NCBI RefSeq assembly: GCF_051106095.1
Contig: NC_135792.1
Coordinates: 13,883,501 to 13,947,500 of the forward strand
DNA length: 64,000 bases
DNA from: Pogona vitticeps
Taxonomy: Eukaryota; Chordata; Lepidosauria; Squamata; Agamidae
Reading direction: 5' to 3'
Notes under the pieces: generated by a model
Told to the model about the DNA's origin: nothing
Databases searched by the model: none
Seen by the model: the letters and a program-made list of their open reading frames with translations, nothing else
Shown here: positions 31,551-43,493 of the stretch, one piece after another
Numbering within the stretch: the stretch's first letter is position 1
Layout: each line of letters begins with the position of its first letter
Translations under genes and position numbers: made by a program

Positions 31551-31680
31551 CGTATTGGCTGTGACTCTTATGTATCACCTAAATACCTTCTCTGATGTCT
31601 TTCTCCACTTTTTCTTGGGTGTTTCTCTCTCTTTCTCTCTCTTTCTCTTGTCATTCAGTAGAGAATGTCTATGACAGGAA
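31551..31680 (-). other. SLC7A9: candidate SLC7A9 non-coding first exon
   Basis: The minus strand shows a near-perfect splice donor, CCAATACG then GTAAGTG, at 31551/31550, about 4.8 kb upstream of the acceptor of the ATG exon. An HNF1-like site and a TTAAA element lie 30-70 bp further upstream. The exon has no useful open frame, as expected for 5'UTR. The start is only inferred from the TATA-like spacing. A chance donor is possible. Confidence 0.3.
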
Positions 31681-31707
31681 ATCAGGATGCTGGGAATCTG
31701 CAGCCGT

Positions 31708-31746
31708 TTAAGTACAGAGGTTGAGGGAAAAGGGGTAATGATTAAA
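31708..31746 (-). promoter_or_regulatory. candidate promoter: HNF1-like site and TATA-like element
   Basis: GGTAATGATTAAA at 31734-31746 matches the palindromic HNF1 consensus GTTAATNATTAAC at all but two defined positions. A TTAAA motif (minus strand CTTAAAC) lies about 25 bp downstream of it, at 31708-31712. HNF1 drives many kidney and gut epithelial transporters, the expected SLC7A9 tissues. Single short motifs also occur by chance. Confidence 0.28.
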
Positions 31747-31979
31747 CTTGAATACTTCCAAGAAGCACTAAGAACCCAATTAATTTATCTATGTGGCTGT
31801 TTAAAGTCTTTGAATGTTTCCCCTTGTACTCTCCTTGCTTTTTTTAAATTATTCCTTGCAGTTTGTCTGAACATTGAAGCAGAATCTGAGGCGCCAGAAA
31901 ATTGCAGTTGGTATGATTTTATAAAACATCAAGGCTTTCTGGCTCATTAAAAAAAACCTACCTGTCACTGGAATCAAGA

Positions 31980-32200
31980 ACTTTTATTTTGTATTTATTT
32001 TAAAATATTTTTACCCCAGTTTTTCCGTGAAAAGGACCCAAGGTGACTTACATCCTTGAAAGACAATATTTAAAGCAAGGATCAGTGAGTATAAAGAGGC
32101 AGCCTACATCATTAAAAGACAACATAAAAGCCAAAACAGTAAATACGCAAATACTAAAAAGGAACAAACAAATACCACTCTGAGAGAGGGTAAACAAAAT
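31980..32200 (-). mobile_element. CR1-type LINE 3' tail
   Basis: Reversed it contains GATGTAAGTCACCTTGGGTC followed by an A-rich tail, the same end found in plus orientation near 37620-37690. Confidence 0.55.
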
Positions 32201-32383
32201 TAGAATTAAAGACCCAGTCAGAGCAATAATGCACAGCAATCCATCTAAAAGTAGATAGAAGTAGCCGGTGGCTGCAACTTTAGCTGAAACTTCACTTTTA
32301 GAGGCTTGGCAGCAGTCCTGGAGGGCCAAAACAGGGGTCTCTTTTATTTCACACACTTGTGGCCTCATGATTCTCAGTTCATG

Positions 32384-32700
32384 CATCGTCGTTGTCGTTT
32401 AGTCGTTTAGTCGTGTCCGACTCTTCGTCACCCCATGGACCAGAGCACGCCAGGCCCTCCTATCTTCTACTGCCTCCCGGAGTTGTGTCAAATTCATGTT
32501 GGTCGCTTCGGTGACAGTCCAATCATCTCATCCTCTGTCGTCCCCTTCTCTTGCCTTCACTCTTTCCCAACATCAAGGTCTTTTCCAGGGAGTCTTCTCT
32601 TCTCATGAGATAGCCAAAGAATTAGAGCCTCAGCTTCAGGATCTGTCCTTCCAGGGAGCACTCAGGGTTGATTTCCTGTATCATGTATCAGCTGAAGATA
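32384..32700 (-). mobile_element. BovB (RTE) LINE fragment
   Basis: GTCGTGTCCGACTCTTCGTC, CCCATGGACCAGAGCACGCC, TCATCCTCTGTCGTCCCCTT and TCTCTTCTCATGAGATAGCC are hallmark BovB blocks in reversed orientation. Non-coding in this short copy. Confidence 0.85.
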
Positions 32701-35289
32701 ATAGTCCATGTTCCTGATACAGTGGCTTCTCTTGCCCACAAAAACATCCACCATAATAAATCTGTTAAGCCTTAAAGGTGCCCAGAGATAATTTTGTTTT
32801 TACACATACAGAACAAGGAAGAGTTTTGCGACTAAGAGTGACAAAGAGAATGAGCTTTCTTGGAAAAAGTCAATTTCATCAGATACATTAAGTTTTATCA
32901 TAAGATGACAAAAGTGTGGGAGATGTGAGTTGTATAGTAGAATTGTAAACAATTATTTTAGAGAAATATGAAATGCAAAAAAGACAGCCTGTGTCTGTGC
33001 AGAATATACTAATTTAGGCAATTAAGAATATATAATATAATATGCCAGTTGTGTTTTAGCCCTTCAGGGTCTGGGAGAGTGGACTTTGATCCATAAAAAC
33101 TCACTCTGAAATGAAATTGTTAGTCTTTAAAGCTACAGTACTGTAGGCGGGCGAGCATTTTTGCTATGTTCCGTCCTCTTTTGCCAACGTGCTGAAGCAA
33201 ACTAACAGGGCTACTATTTTGAATTTTTTAATTTAAATACCTCTTTCTGCTCAGTTGTTCCAGTTACCAGTGATTTTGCTGGTAACACCAGCTTTCCGGC
33301 TTTGCCAAACTAATTAACACCTGTCATAATCCTTGCTGTAGCAGACCAGACCTGCTAATCCTGAAATGTTTGCTTTTTAAAGCTTAGTCTAAAACAATAC
33401 GTCTGAGGTGCCCTGCATCGGAAGCAAATAAACAGAGTTTTTGTGTCTTATCTTCCAGGGCTTACATAAGGGCAAGCTGAAACCAAGCAAAAGTGGACCC
33501 TAGATACTAACTAGGTTGCCACAATAGACAAGATGACTATTTTGTTTCATTTTATTTTAAAATTTAAGCATTTAACACCCTGCTTTGTGAAATTCAAGGG
33601 CTCCCCCCAAAGGGTTGACAAAGATCTACAGTGGCTCCCATGTATGCACAGTGCCAGCCATGGGCACATGACCAAATTAAGACAGTTTCTTTTCTCCGCT
33701 GAAGCTGTCGTGTCAGCCAGCCAGTGATAGAAAAGAGCAGAGGAGGAGGAAGCAGAGGCAACAGCCGGAAAGAGAGAGGACAAATACACAGAGTGTGCTT
33801 GGGTATTGTTGAGAAAGAGAATCAAAGGACCAAGCCAAACACCATGAGCTACAAGACGGTGTGTGTGTGTGTGTGTGTTTTGGTGAAGAAGGGACAGAGC
33901 TCAGAATAATTACATTTAAAAAGAAATTTCCTGCTCATTAATTCTGGGCAGCCCGCTTGCCCTTATTATTATTATTGCGCCATTTGTAATTCATTGTCTT
34001 GCAGGGTATTATTAACTTGTTGGGTTGCCCAGACCAACAGGCCAGAAAGTTACCAGTAAATGCTTTTCGGTACCTTGTAGTTTTATTTAAAAAAAGAAAA
34101 ATAACAAAATCAAATATTTTCCTTGCTGCTTAGGATTAAGAAGAAAATGGCATAAAAGTTGACAGAATCCTGTCAAAATGCCTCTAAAATGGTTTACAAT
34201 ACCCTTTAAAAGTAACTCTTTAATTAGAATGTAATTTAGGTGTTATTCATTACAACATAAGAGTAACTTTGTAACTATTAGTTATATCTATTAAAATTTG
34301 TCATGGTGGTTAAGGTTATCAGTAGCTCCTAGTAACAATGGCTAATTATTACTCCAGGCATAACTAGTTATGCATAACTGCATTACCACTAAATAGTTAC
34401 TTCTAAGATATCAGAGAGAAGAGAGGTAAATAAAGAAGTCAGATGAAAACAGAATACAAATGTATTTTCAGGAATAGTTAGGATAAGAAAAAAAGTCAAA
34501 TGTTCCCTATCTCCCTGTGTCTGAGTAGTAGAAATGAGCTGGAATACCCCTTGCCTAGACCTTTGAGAGTCTGGGTGATATTGGATTTGTGCAGTTTAAA
34601 GACAGGAATGGGGACTTCTTTTACATTCTAGATGTTTCTTACATGCTGTTCTGCACATGCATAGATTCATTTTCAATCACACTGCATGGAAACCTTCAGG
34701 AATGCTGTCCTTCTGCAAGCAGATGAAGACCTTTAATATTTGGATGGTTACTGTTTTTAGCTTTTAAATAATTGTATTTTTGTTTAAATGATCAAAGCTG
34801 CTTTTGGTCCTTTTTAAAGAGAAAGACGAGATAAAAATATTTTAAATAAATAACGAAATAATGCTAAGCTAAAGCCTCCACAGCATGATTGGGTTCGGAG
34901 GGAATGTGAAAAGAGTCATAGCCACCAGAGATGTGTCTCGTCGTAGTACCCTGCTCACAGAGTGGCCGACCCAATGCTTGTGGGAAAGCTCACAACAGGG
35001 CGTGAGGGTAACAGAAATCAATCATTGTGTTCCTCAGAAACCAGTCTCCAGAGGCAACCGCCCCTAGTATTAGCAGTAACCTGTAATCATTGTGACTTAG
35101 AGCAATTGATCGCCTTAGTCCTGAGAAATTTGATTAGAAGGAGATGGCACTGTGAACATGTTCAGGAATAGGAATCCACTTACAACTACAGTACTTTGAA
35201 GAACATTATCAGGAGGGCTTGAAATTGAATTTGAAGGGGGAGGGAGATTCAAGCATGGAGGTGACGACAGATGAAGCCAAATGTACAAT
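32701..35289. other. intergenic DNA
   Basis: Holds a (GT)n tract at about 33861-33882, a CR1-type tail at about 34790-34865 (GGTCCTTTTTAAAGAGAAAG), and otherwise nothing I can name. No gene seen. Confidence 0.5.
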
Positions 35290-36712
35290 AAGAGGAAACA
35301 GTTCTAATGGGGTTCAATGAATATTAGTAATCATATTCATAAAAATGCACAAACAAAAACAGGTCACAATTTACACAATCTCCGGTGTCTATACACAAAT
35401 GACAGGAGTTTGGGAAACAAACAAGAAGAACTGGAAATATTAGTTCAGGAGGGTAAATATGACTTGATAGGAATAACGTAGTGGGATGAGTCCCATGACT
35501 GGAATACAGCAATTGAAGGATATAATTTGTTCGAAAAGAGGAGAAAGAATAGAAAGGGAGGTGGAGTTGCAGTATATGTGAAAAGGACACATTTCTTCTC
35601 AGGAATATAGGAGGAGGAGACTACCTGTCCCATTGAGAGCATCTGGATCAATCTAGTTGAGGCAAAACAACAAAAGGAGCATAGTAGTTGGAGTTTGCTG
35701 CTGCCCGCCTGATCAATGAGAGGAGGTGGATGAAATCTTTGAAAAACAAATTGCAAGCACTTCAAAGTGACACGATGTAGTACTGCTGGGAGATTTCAAT
35801 TATCCTGATATCAGCTGGGAGGCAAATTCTGCCAAGTATGTCTCTTCCAAGAAATTCCTGGCTTGTGTGGCAGATAATTTTCTCCTACTAAAAGTGGAGA
35901 AACTAGAGGGCTAGCTATCCTTGACTTGATTCTAACCGAAAGAGATTACTTGGTGGAGGAAGTGGCAATAAGGGTAGTTCTAGGCAAGAGTGACTATATT
36001 CTACTAGAATTCTTGATTTCAAAGGAAGCTAAATCAGAGTGTAGCCACACATATATGGTGGGTTTTTAAAAAGCCATTTTTAACAAACCCAGGACAATGA
36101 CAAGTAAGTTCCCACAGCAGGAGATCCTAAGAAGAAATGGAGTCAAATAAGGGTGGGAGTTTATTTAGAAAGGAAGTTCTAAAGGCCCAACTAAAAACAA
36201 TTCCAACATGAAAAAGAGGTGGGGGCAGCAAAACAAAGGCCAGTGTGGATTCACAAAAACATCAGACAGGAAAACTAAAAAGGACACGTATAGGAAGTGG
36301 AAAGGAGGCCAGATGACAAAGGAAGAGTACAAACAAGTAGCAAGGAAATGCAGGGATGGCATTTGGGAGGCAGAAGCTGAGAAAGAGGTGAGGTTAGCTA
36401 GAAATGCTAAAAGCAACAAAAAAGCATTCTCCAGGTATGTACGCTGCAAAAGACAAAGGAAATAAACAGTGGCTCCTCTACTCAATGGATATGGAAAAAA
36501 GATAGCCAAAGACAAAGAAAAGGCAGAAGTGCTCAATTCCTGTTTTAGCTCAGTCTTTTGCCAAAGGACAGACTATGACCCTGCAGACAAATGTGAAGTG
36601 CAAGGGCTGAGGGGACAGGGCTGCAGCTGGAGAATGATAAAAAAGATAGTAAAGGAATATCTTGCTATCTTGAACGCGTTCAAATCTCCAGGGCCGGATG
36701 AGAGATGGGGAT
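35290..36712 (+). mobile_element. CR1 LINE, endonuclease to early RT
   Basis: Decayed endonuclease motifs (WDESHDWNTAIEGYNLF-like at about 35480-35530; GRKGGGVAVYVKR-like near 35560) run into a linker with KTKKDTYRKWKGGQMTKEEY and KSNKKAFSRYVRCKRQ, then EYLAILNAFKSPGPDE at about 36655-36705, the start of the RT domain. Many stops and frameshifts. The 3' part is missing. Confidence 0.8.
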
Positions 36713-37057
36713 GAATCACCAAAACGATGCTTCGTCTTGGTTCGTGGGTCGTCAGCCTTGACAAATGATGAACTGAACCACAAATTGACCCCTGGTGGTC
36801 CAACGAACCATGCATCAGTTCATCAGGTCTTTGTTTTTAGGCAGCACATGGGGCTACCTAAAAAAAAACTGCACACAAACCTGAGCCCCCCCCGCCCCAA
36901 CAGCCTGCCCTCCCGCCACACTGTCGCATCCCTTGCCCAGCTGCTTTCTCTTGCTCTGAAACAGAAGCTAGACTGCTGGAACTGCACTTTCAGTTCTGGC
37001 AGCCTGGCTTTTACTAGGAGCAGTGGGGAGAGCGTCCCTTCATGCAAGCCTGATCGC
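36713..37057. repeat. unclassified repeat-like DNA
   Basis: Contains motifs such as GGTTCGTGGGTCGTCAG and GATGAACTGAACCAC that look like a decayed MITE; no termini could be fixed. No gene seen. Confidence 0.3.
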
Positions 37058-37330
37058 AGCAATCCCCCACCCTGCTGTCTTTGAAAAGATGGAGGGGCAT
37101 TGCTTGGTTCAGGCATCCTCTTTCGATGCCCCTGCGGCATAGATTGGTGATGCTTGAGACTGAAGTGATCCCCCCTCCCCGCTGTTTGCAAAGACAGCAG
37201 GGGAATTCCTTTGGTCAGGCTTCCTCTGTCTATGCCCCAGGGGCATACAAAGACAGGGAAAGGCTGAGCAAAGTGATCCCCCCCCCCCCCGTCTTTGTAA
37301 ACAAGAGGATGGGATTCCCTTCAAGCAGGC
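37058..37330. repeat. minisatellite, about 107-bp period, ~2.5 copies
   Basis: Units start with a C-rich tract plus GTCTTTG or GTTTGCA (about 37058, 37168, 37274). They share GGGGNATTCCNTTG, CAGGCNTCCTCT and ATGCCCCNGGGGCATA. The third unit is incomplete. Confidence 0.6.
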
Positions 37331-37559
37331 TTTAGCAAGCCAACCAAAGGGAGAACCCCTCTCTGCCTATGCCCCACCAAGGAACAGCTGATCCACGGGG
37401 GGGGGCATAAGGAGACAGGGATAGATGAAGGGACAAATATAAAAAGGTTATATTCACTGCTTTGTATTCGTCAAGGTATCTGGACCTCAAGAATATAAAG
37501 TATTGAATATCTGAGAAATCAGCGAACTTTTTGGTGATTTTGTTGATCATTTTTTGTGT

Positions 37560-37690
37560 GTTATTTGTTTTATTATTGTTTTAAACATGCACGCTATCTT
37601 TTAAATATTTTCTTTTACTGATGTAAGCCACCTTGGGTCCTTTTTAAGGAGAAAGGTAGGGTAAAAACATTTCAAATAAACAAATAATGA
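37560..37690 (+). mobile_element. CR1-type LINE 3' tail
   Basis: GATGTAAGCCACCTTGGGTC, then TTTTTAAGGAGAAAGGTAGG and AAATAAACAAATAATGAAA: the standard end, with no coding part left. Confidence 0.6.
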
Positions 37691-37841
37691 AATGTCTGGG
37701 GCAGCTTTTGGAAAAGTTATTGTAAAAACAATCTTTTTTCAAATGCAAGGGGTCCAGCACAGTGTGTGTAATTCTTTTCTGAAGAAACTAATGCAGATCC
37801 ACTTGAGTATTTTCCTTACAGCTCTTTAAAATAAATAAACC

Positions 37842-38237
37842 TGTGGTGTTCTCCCTTTTATGTTAAGTAGTCATGCATATTCATGTTGCAGGCTAATGTT
37901 GCTAAGAGGCAGAGCCAAGATATATGTAATAAAGAGAAGGAGTCAGAGAGAGTCAGTCAGTCAGAGTCAGTCACTCAGAGAGATCAGGGCGAGAGAGAGT
38001 GGAGAGGAGCGGGAGAGAGAGAGTGGTATTTGGGAGATCTGAGGTGTGATTAGAGTGAAGAGTAAATAAGAACTGCATAACAAACAGAAGGTTGAGACTG
38101 ATGATTAATAAACCTGTAGAAGTTACCTATGATTAATAATCCAACATCTGTAATCAATAAACAAGTTTTATTTAAATGACAGTAAAGTTTGGACCTACAT
38201 CTTCATCCTTCCATAAGTAATGTTGATTTAGTGATCA
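37842..38237 (+). mobile_element. LTR of an endogenous retroelement, with primer site
   Basis: A TG...CA block of 396 bp contains AATAAA signals and a (GA/GTCA)-rich stretch. Two bases past its end lies TGGTGGCAGTGGG, a typical tRNA primer-binding sequence, so this is a 5'-type LTR. About 250 bp of leader-like sequence follows (to ~38480), then unrelated repeats; I found no gag or pol. Old, incomplete fossil. Confidence 0.5.
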
Positions 38238-38655
38238 ACTGGTGGCAGTGGGTAAACAGGAGTATTGGTTTGCCTTTGTGTGCTCTGTGTTTGTGGAGTC
38301 AGGCAGGGGCCACGAGGGGCGAACGTCACAATACCATATGCTAATTTGGGTGTTGAAATGCACTGGACAACACCCAGTTTATGTTGCCTGGATTTTCTGA
38401 GGCTGGAGTGGTGTGGTTCTGCCTGGTGCTTATGTTTCACATTAGATCAGTCCGTTTGTTAATAACAGAGGAGAGGTGATGGCAGTCAATGTCAACAATA
38501 CTGAGTAAGATGGGCAGGCCAGTTTGAGTCTGTATGAGGCAGCTGGCTCCCTCTCTTCCTTCCTAAAGATAACAGGTGCAGGCTGGGATCCAGAAAGGAA
38601 CCCAAAAGCAACAAGCTACACATCATCAAGCAATGGTAGTGGATGCCCTCTAGAG

Positions 38656-38791
38656 CAGTGGTCCCCAACCTTGGGCCTCCAGATGTTTTTAAACTACAAT
38701 TCCCAGAAGCCTTCACCACCATCCTTGCTGGCCAGGACTTCTGGGAGTTGAAGTCCAAGAACATCTGGAGGCCCAAGGTTAGGGACCACTG
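38656..38791. mobile_element. hAT MITE, 136 bp, copy 2
   Basis: Starts CAGTGGTCCCCAACCTTGGG and ends with its inverted counterpart; the 8-bp duplication CTCTAGAG flanks it perfectly (38648-38655, 38792-38799). Confidence 0.95.
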
Positions 38792-38945
38792 CTCTAGAGC
38801 ATGTCGAGTGGAGGGAAGGATCAACCAAAGGTTGATCCAACCGCATTCCATTTATTACCCCAACTTTTCCTCTGCACAATCTTACGTACAAGCTATAGGC
38901 CTGCTGCTACTTGTGTGTGTGTGTGTGTGTTTCACTTGTTCAGTT

Positions 38946-39360
38946 CATAGAATCATAGAATAGTGAAGTTGGAAGAGGCCTGTAAGGCCATCAATTCTAA
39001 CTCCCTGCTCCATGCAGGAATACAAATCAGAGAATATCTGCCAGGTGGGTATATAAGTTTCTCTTGAATGGCTCCAGTGGTAGAGCACCCACCACCTCTC
39101 AAGGTAATTGGTTCCACTGTCTTATTGCTCTAATAGTTAGGATGTTTTTCCTGACATCCAGTCGAAATCTGGCTTCCTGTAATTTGAGCCCATTGTTACA
39201 TGTGCTGCATTCTGGGATGATCCTGCCCCATCCCCTGTATGACAACATTTCAAGTATTTGAGAACTGCTATCCTTTCCCCCTTCTGTCTTCTTTTCTCAA
39301 GGTTATACATACTCAGTTCTTACAGTCTTTCCTCATAGGGGTCCCTGCAGATCAACATAT
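38946..39360 (-). mobile_element. CR1 LINE 3' end
   Basis: Begins TCATAGAATCATAGAATAGT and GAAGTTGGAAGAGGCCTGTA, the reversed CR1 terminus. Continues through CTCCATGCAGGAATACAAAT and GTTAGGATGTTTTTCCTGAC into the end of the coding part. A (GT)n tract precedes it at about 38911-38931. Confidence 0.9.
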
Positions 39361-39904
39361 GTTTGAGAATCCTTCTCTTCTAGGCTGTGTTCTGTATGAG
39401 ACAAATCTTGCAGACTTGTGCTTTGCATACTTTCCCCTGTTCCTGTCTTTTAAATGTTTTAATGTACTGAGTCCTCAATTCACCTCTGATCAGAAGAAGA
39501 TTTCTCCTCCACCCTGACAGCTGTAGGTAGTGCGACAGATAAACTGCTTCCTACAGGTTAGGCAAAGCTCCTGCAACCTGCTTTCCTCCCAGATGTGAAG
39601 TACTACAACTTGACAACTGCCACCACTTGAACACATAGCTGTGAGATGGCTGAAGTTGGAGTCCAGAATATCTAGAGAGTTTGGGATGGACTCATGTAAA
39701 AATTCATCTTACCATCTTCAACAGATGAAGAGGTTTTTCTGGTGGTCCAGAAAACCTGTGTATCCTGATCAAATTGTAGTAGAACAGATGGAAATTATGC
39801 AGCTATTGCGCTGCAAATAATGTAATGGGACAAAGCACACGTGGGCTGTAGGGTGAAGGGATTTGGATTATCCTTTTGTATTCTATAAGGACTGATTTAG
39901 ATCA
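39361..39904. other. intergenic DNA, nothing recognised
   Basis: No repeat family or gene that I can support between the CR1 end and the BovB copy. Confidence 0.5.
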
Positions 39905-40175
39905 ATGTATTTGAATAGAAATTGATTTATTTGAAATGTGGCACTGGAGGAGAGCTTTGAAGATACCCCAGATTGCCAGAAAGACAAATAAGTGGGTCCT
40001 AAATCAAATCAAGCCTGAACTGTCTCTGGAGGCAAAAAAGTTGAAACTAAATATGTCCTACTTTGAGGGCATAATAAGAAGGCAGGATTATCTGGAAAAG
40101 ATAATAATGCTAGGAAAAGTGGAAGAAAATAGGAGAAGGGGAAGGCCAAATATCAGATGGGCTGACTGCCTAAAG

Positions 40176-40600
40176 CAGTGGTTGAAGAACAGGGGTAAAT
40201 TACCCCAAACTGGGTAAAAGTGAAAATCCTGGGGGTAATGAGCAAAGTGCTCCCCCCTCCCAACCCACCCCCACCATCGGCAGCCAAACCTCAAATTGTA
40301 AGCCTCCTCTCTGTGTAACTTCCTTGGTTGCAGCAGGGCACTTGTAAATCCTCCGTTCTTTCAGAGATTGGAGATAAGCCTGCTTGATTGGTTACAGCCA
40401 CAGGCAATCAATCAATGGGGAGGGGCTTCTGAATGACTGCTGCCTCCGGAAATGACTGCAAGCAAGTAGTAGGAGGGAAAGGATCAAGTTAACGAGGGAA
40501 GGAGGGAAGGAAGATGTGAGAGACCAAGGGCTTCATCCACCTTAATGTATGTAGAAAATATAAGGAGAAAAGGGAGGAAGGGTGGGTCGATGGATGTGTA

Positions 40601-40632
<32 letters not shown>

Positions 40633-41797
40633 TGAGTGAGTGAGAGTGACTCAAAACTATGAAAAAGAATAGGCAAGCAAAAGAGAAAGCTTGAATTAAG
40701 GCGTGGGGGGAAAGGGTGGCTTTTTAAGGTGCTGTCTAGATTTATCATTGCTTTCCTTCCAAGAAGCAGGTGTCTTTGAATTTCATGGCTGCTGTCACCC
40801 TCTGCAGTGATTATGGAGCCCAAGAAAGTAAAATCTGTCACTGCCTTCATATCTGCCCCTTTTATTTGCCAGGAGGTGATGGGACCAGTGACATGATCTT
40901 AGTTGTTTTGATGTTGAGCTTCAGACCATTTTTTGCACTCTCCTCTTTCACCCTCATTAAGAGATTCTTTAAGTCCTCCTCACTTTCTGCCATGCTTTTG
41001 CATAGTCAATGAAGCAGAAGTAGATGTTTTTCTGGAACTCTCTGGCTTTCTCCAGAATCCAGCACATGTTAGCAAATTGGTCTCTAGTTCTTCTGCCCCT
41101 TCAACATCCAGCTTGTACTTGTGCGAGTTCTTGGTCCACATACTGCTGAAGCCTACCTTGGAGGATTTTGAGCATAACCTTGCTAGCGTGTGAAATGAGT
41201 GCAATTGTACAGTAGCTGGAGCATTCTTTGGCACTTCCCTTCTTTGGGACTGGGATGTAGACTGAACTTTTCCAATCCTTTGGCCACTGCTGAGTTTTCC
41301 ATCGATGATTATAAAAAAAGCAAACTGGTCCTTTGATATTGAGCTGTGGCACCAGGGTGGGTGACGTGACCTTTAGCCTGGTTTGTTCCTTTTTTTCACA
41401 CCACACATAGAATGATTAAAGTGGTAGGGAAAGCCGCCCCAATTCTGCGTTGGCTGTCTCTAGCAAGCATGTCATTGCTAGCACCACTCTGGCAGCCACT
41501 GATGATGATTAAATCCTCTGCGAGCTAGCAAAAATTTAATGCAACTTGCTAGGCATGTTGGACACCTTACTACTCCCCATACCACACCATGGCTGGAGTG
41601 CAATGTGTTCCAGCAAAAATAGTGCACATCTTGATCAAATTTGGTGCATCCTTCTAGTTCGGTACACAGCCTGTGTAGATTCAATAACATTTTAAATTCA
41701 AATAATGTATGATTTCCTTCCTTTCAAATCAAGAGGGTAATGTCGGCGTATATAAATTTTTTGGGGGGTAAAAGGTAAAAAAGTTCCCTGACCCTTG
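40176..41797. mobile_element. hAT element, 1.6 kb, non-autonomous
   Basis: It starts CAGTGGTTGAAGAACAGGGG and ends (reversed) CAAGGGTCAGGGAACTTTTT. The 8-bp flanks GCCTAAAG (40168-40175) and CCCTAAAG (41798-41805) differ at one base. It has no transposase that I can see and carries a reversed BovB piece plus (GT)n and (GA)n tracts at about 40596-40650. Confidence 0.75.
40718..41398 (-). mobile_element. BovB LINE fragment inside the hAT element
   Basis: On the minus strand: WKTQQWPKDWKSSVYIPVPK, then CTIALISHASKVMLKILQGR and LQQYVDQELAQVQAG (RT start, 41101-41330), then a jump to VTDFTFLGSIITAEGDSSHE and LLGRKAMINLDSTLKSH (40740-40850). The central RT, including YADD, is deleted or decayed. 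Confidence 0.88.
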
Positions 41798-41935
41798 CCC
41801 TAAAGGAACTACAGGCTTGAGTTTACAAGAGTTGTGCAGGGATGTTGAGGAGAGGACATTTTGGAGAGCACTTTCATAGGGTCACCGTAAGTCAGAAGCA
41901 ACTTGACAGGACATAGCAACAACCAAAGTTTGAAT

Positions 41936-43258
41936 GGATAGAGCAACCTATTCTTGTTCAGGCAATTTCATAATGGTTTTAATTTAATTTAAACCAGTGA
42001 GTTGAATCAATCGCTTCCTTTAATGATTTAAATCACCTTGGTGTCAATCCAAGCTGTTCTGACGTAACACTGGTTCACTTATATAGTTGTTCTGAGGACT
42101 GTAGAGTTGACGTATGTGAACACTTGAAGTGCTCTGTCCCTATGTCAGAGATGAGCAACTGTGGTTATCCTCCACGTATCCCATTGTCCCTAGTTAGCAT
42201 GGCCAATGACATGGAGGAGGTACAGGCCAACAACATCTGGAAGACCATAGCTCCCATCCCAGATCTATGTAGATAGATATCCAGTATTGCTGTAATGTCT
42301 AATCTTCATGGATACAGATATAGATCTGAATAAGATAATGCAGAAACCTGTTCAGATTTTGCTGTGATGATTGATTTCCAGCTTTTCAAAGGTGAACTAC
42401 AGTGTATTTTTGAACACATATTCTTTTTTTTTTTTTGATACTTTCCTGACATTCCTTATTTACTCTTCTGTGCTTTGACCTCCTCCTGGGGATCTTGACT
42501 GTAATAAAAAGGAAGTCCAAAGGTGCAATGTGCACAATATTTCCTTATGACTGCATGCAGTCAATTGCATTAGTCAACAACAGAGTGACTGGAATCTATT
42601 AATAAGCTGCAGCTATAGTAAGCTCATTGAATCAATGGAACTTGCAGAGGAATTGTCTCACAAAATCCCCGCTGATTCAATGACCCTACTTTTGTTGCAA
42701 CCTACTACTGGATTTCAGCCAGTAAATGGTTATATAACATCACTTAGGAACATGCACAGATTGTTATTATTATATACCAAACAGCTCAGTTACCAAGGCA
42801 GTGCCAATTCTGTTTCACAATAATTGAATCTCGTTATTATCTTTACAAATCACTCACACTAAAGTCCACCATGAATAAACTGAGTCATCACAATACGTCA
42901 GCAAAATAATTTTAAAAACCAGGCTTTTCTCTCCTGAGGTCATCAGAGGTTTCCAGTGTCAGAAAGAATGCAAACCTTAACAGACCTACTTCCCCCTCTG
43001 TTATCTGTATGATTTGGGCCCCATTAATTGTTTTTGCTAATTTTCATGGCACTTCTTTGTCAATACACATTTAAGGATCTTATTTATTACATTTGTGTGC
43101 TCTGCCTTACTGCCAAACCGCCTCAGTAAAAATCTGTAATAAGAAAAATATAAAATGACATCCAACAAACCATAGGAGTTGCAGATCTAAAGCTGGCAGA
43201 TCAGAGAAAATGCCACCACATGGTAAAAGGCAGTTTAAATGGGGTTCCAAATATAATT
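41936..43258. other. intergenic DNA, nothing recognised
   Basis: Contains a poly(T) run at about 42426-42438. No gene and no repeat family that I can name. Confidence 0.5.
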
Positions 43259-43438
43259 GAGAATCATTGAAACCCTTTAAATTTGTAGGAAAGTTTTCTG
43301 TCTCAGTCACTAGTTTTAATGGTGAAGTTAAGGAACAAAACTTCTCTTTATATTTATTCCAAATAATTAACAGGTTTCTTAAAAAGGGGTTTTTAATCTG
43401 ATTTATTGAACTTCTCTTTAGTATATTAAACAAGTATC

Positions 43439-43493
43439 TGTCGCGACTGCCACCTCCTCCTACGTCACCACAAGAGATGACAGGTCACGATCC

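Larger units (their letters stand above)
39905..41935 (+). mobile_element. BovB (RTE) LINE 3' end, split by a hAT element
   Basis: The left half (39905-40175) encodes WHWRRALKIPQIARKTNKW, then LSLEAKKLKLNMSYFEGIIR and RRRGRPNIRWADCL, the C-terminal end of BovB pol. After the hAT element (40176-41797) it resumes with TTGLSLQELCRDVEE-like coding and ends GGGTCACCGTAAGTCAGAAG, CAACTTGACAGGACATAGC. The two halves are colinear. Confidence 0.88.

Noticed and set aside
36165-36536. 123-codon minus-strand frame
   Set aside because: Antisense shadow of the CR1 linker region at 36208-36465.
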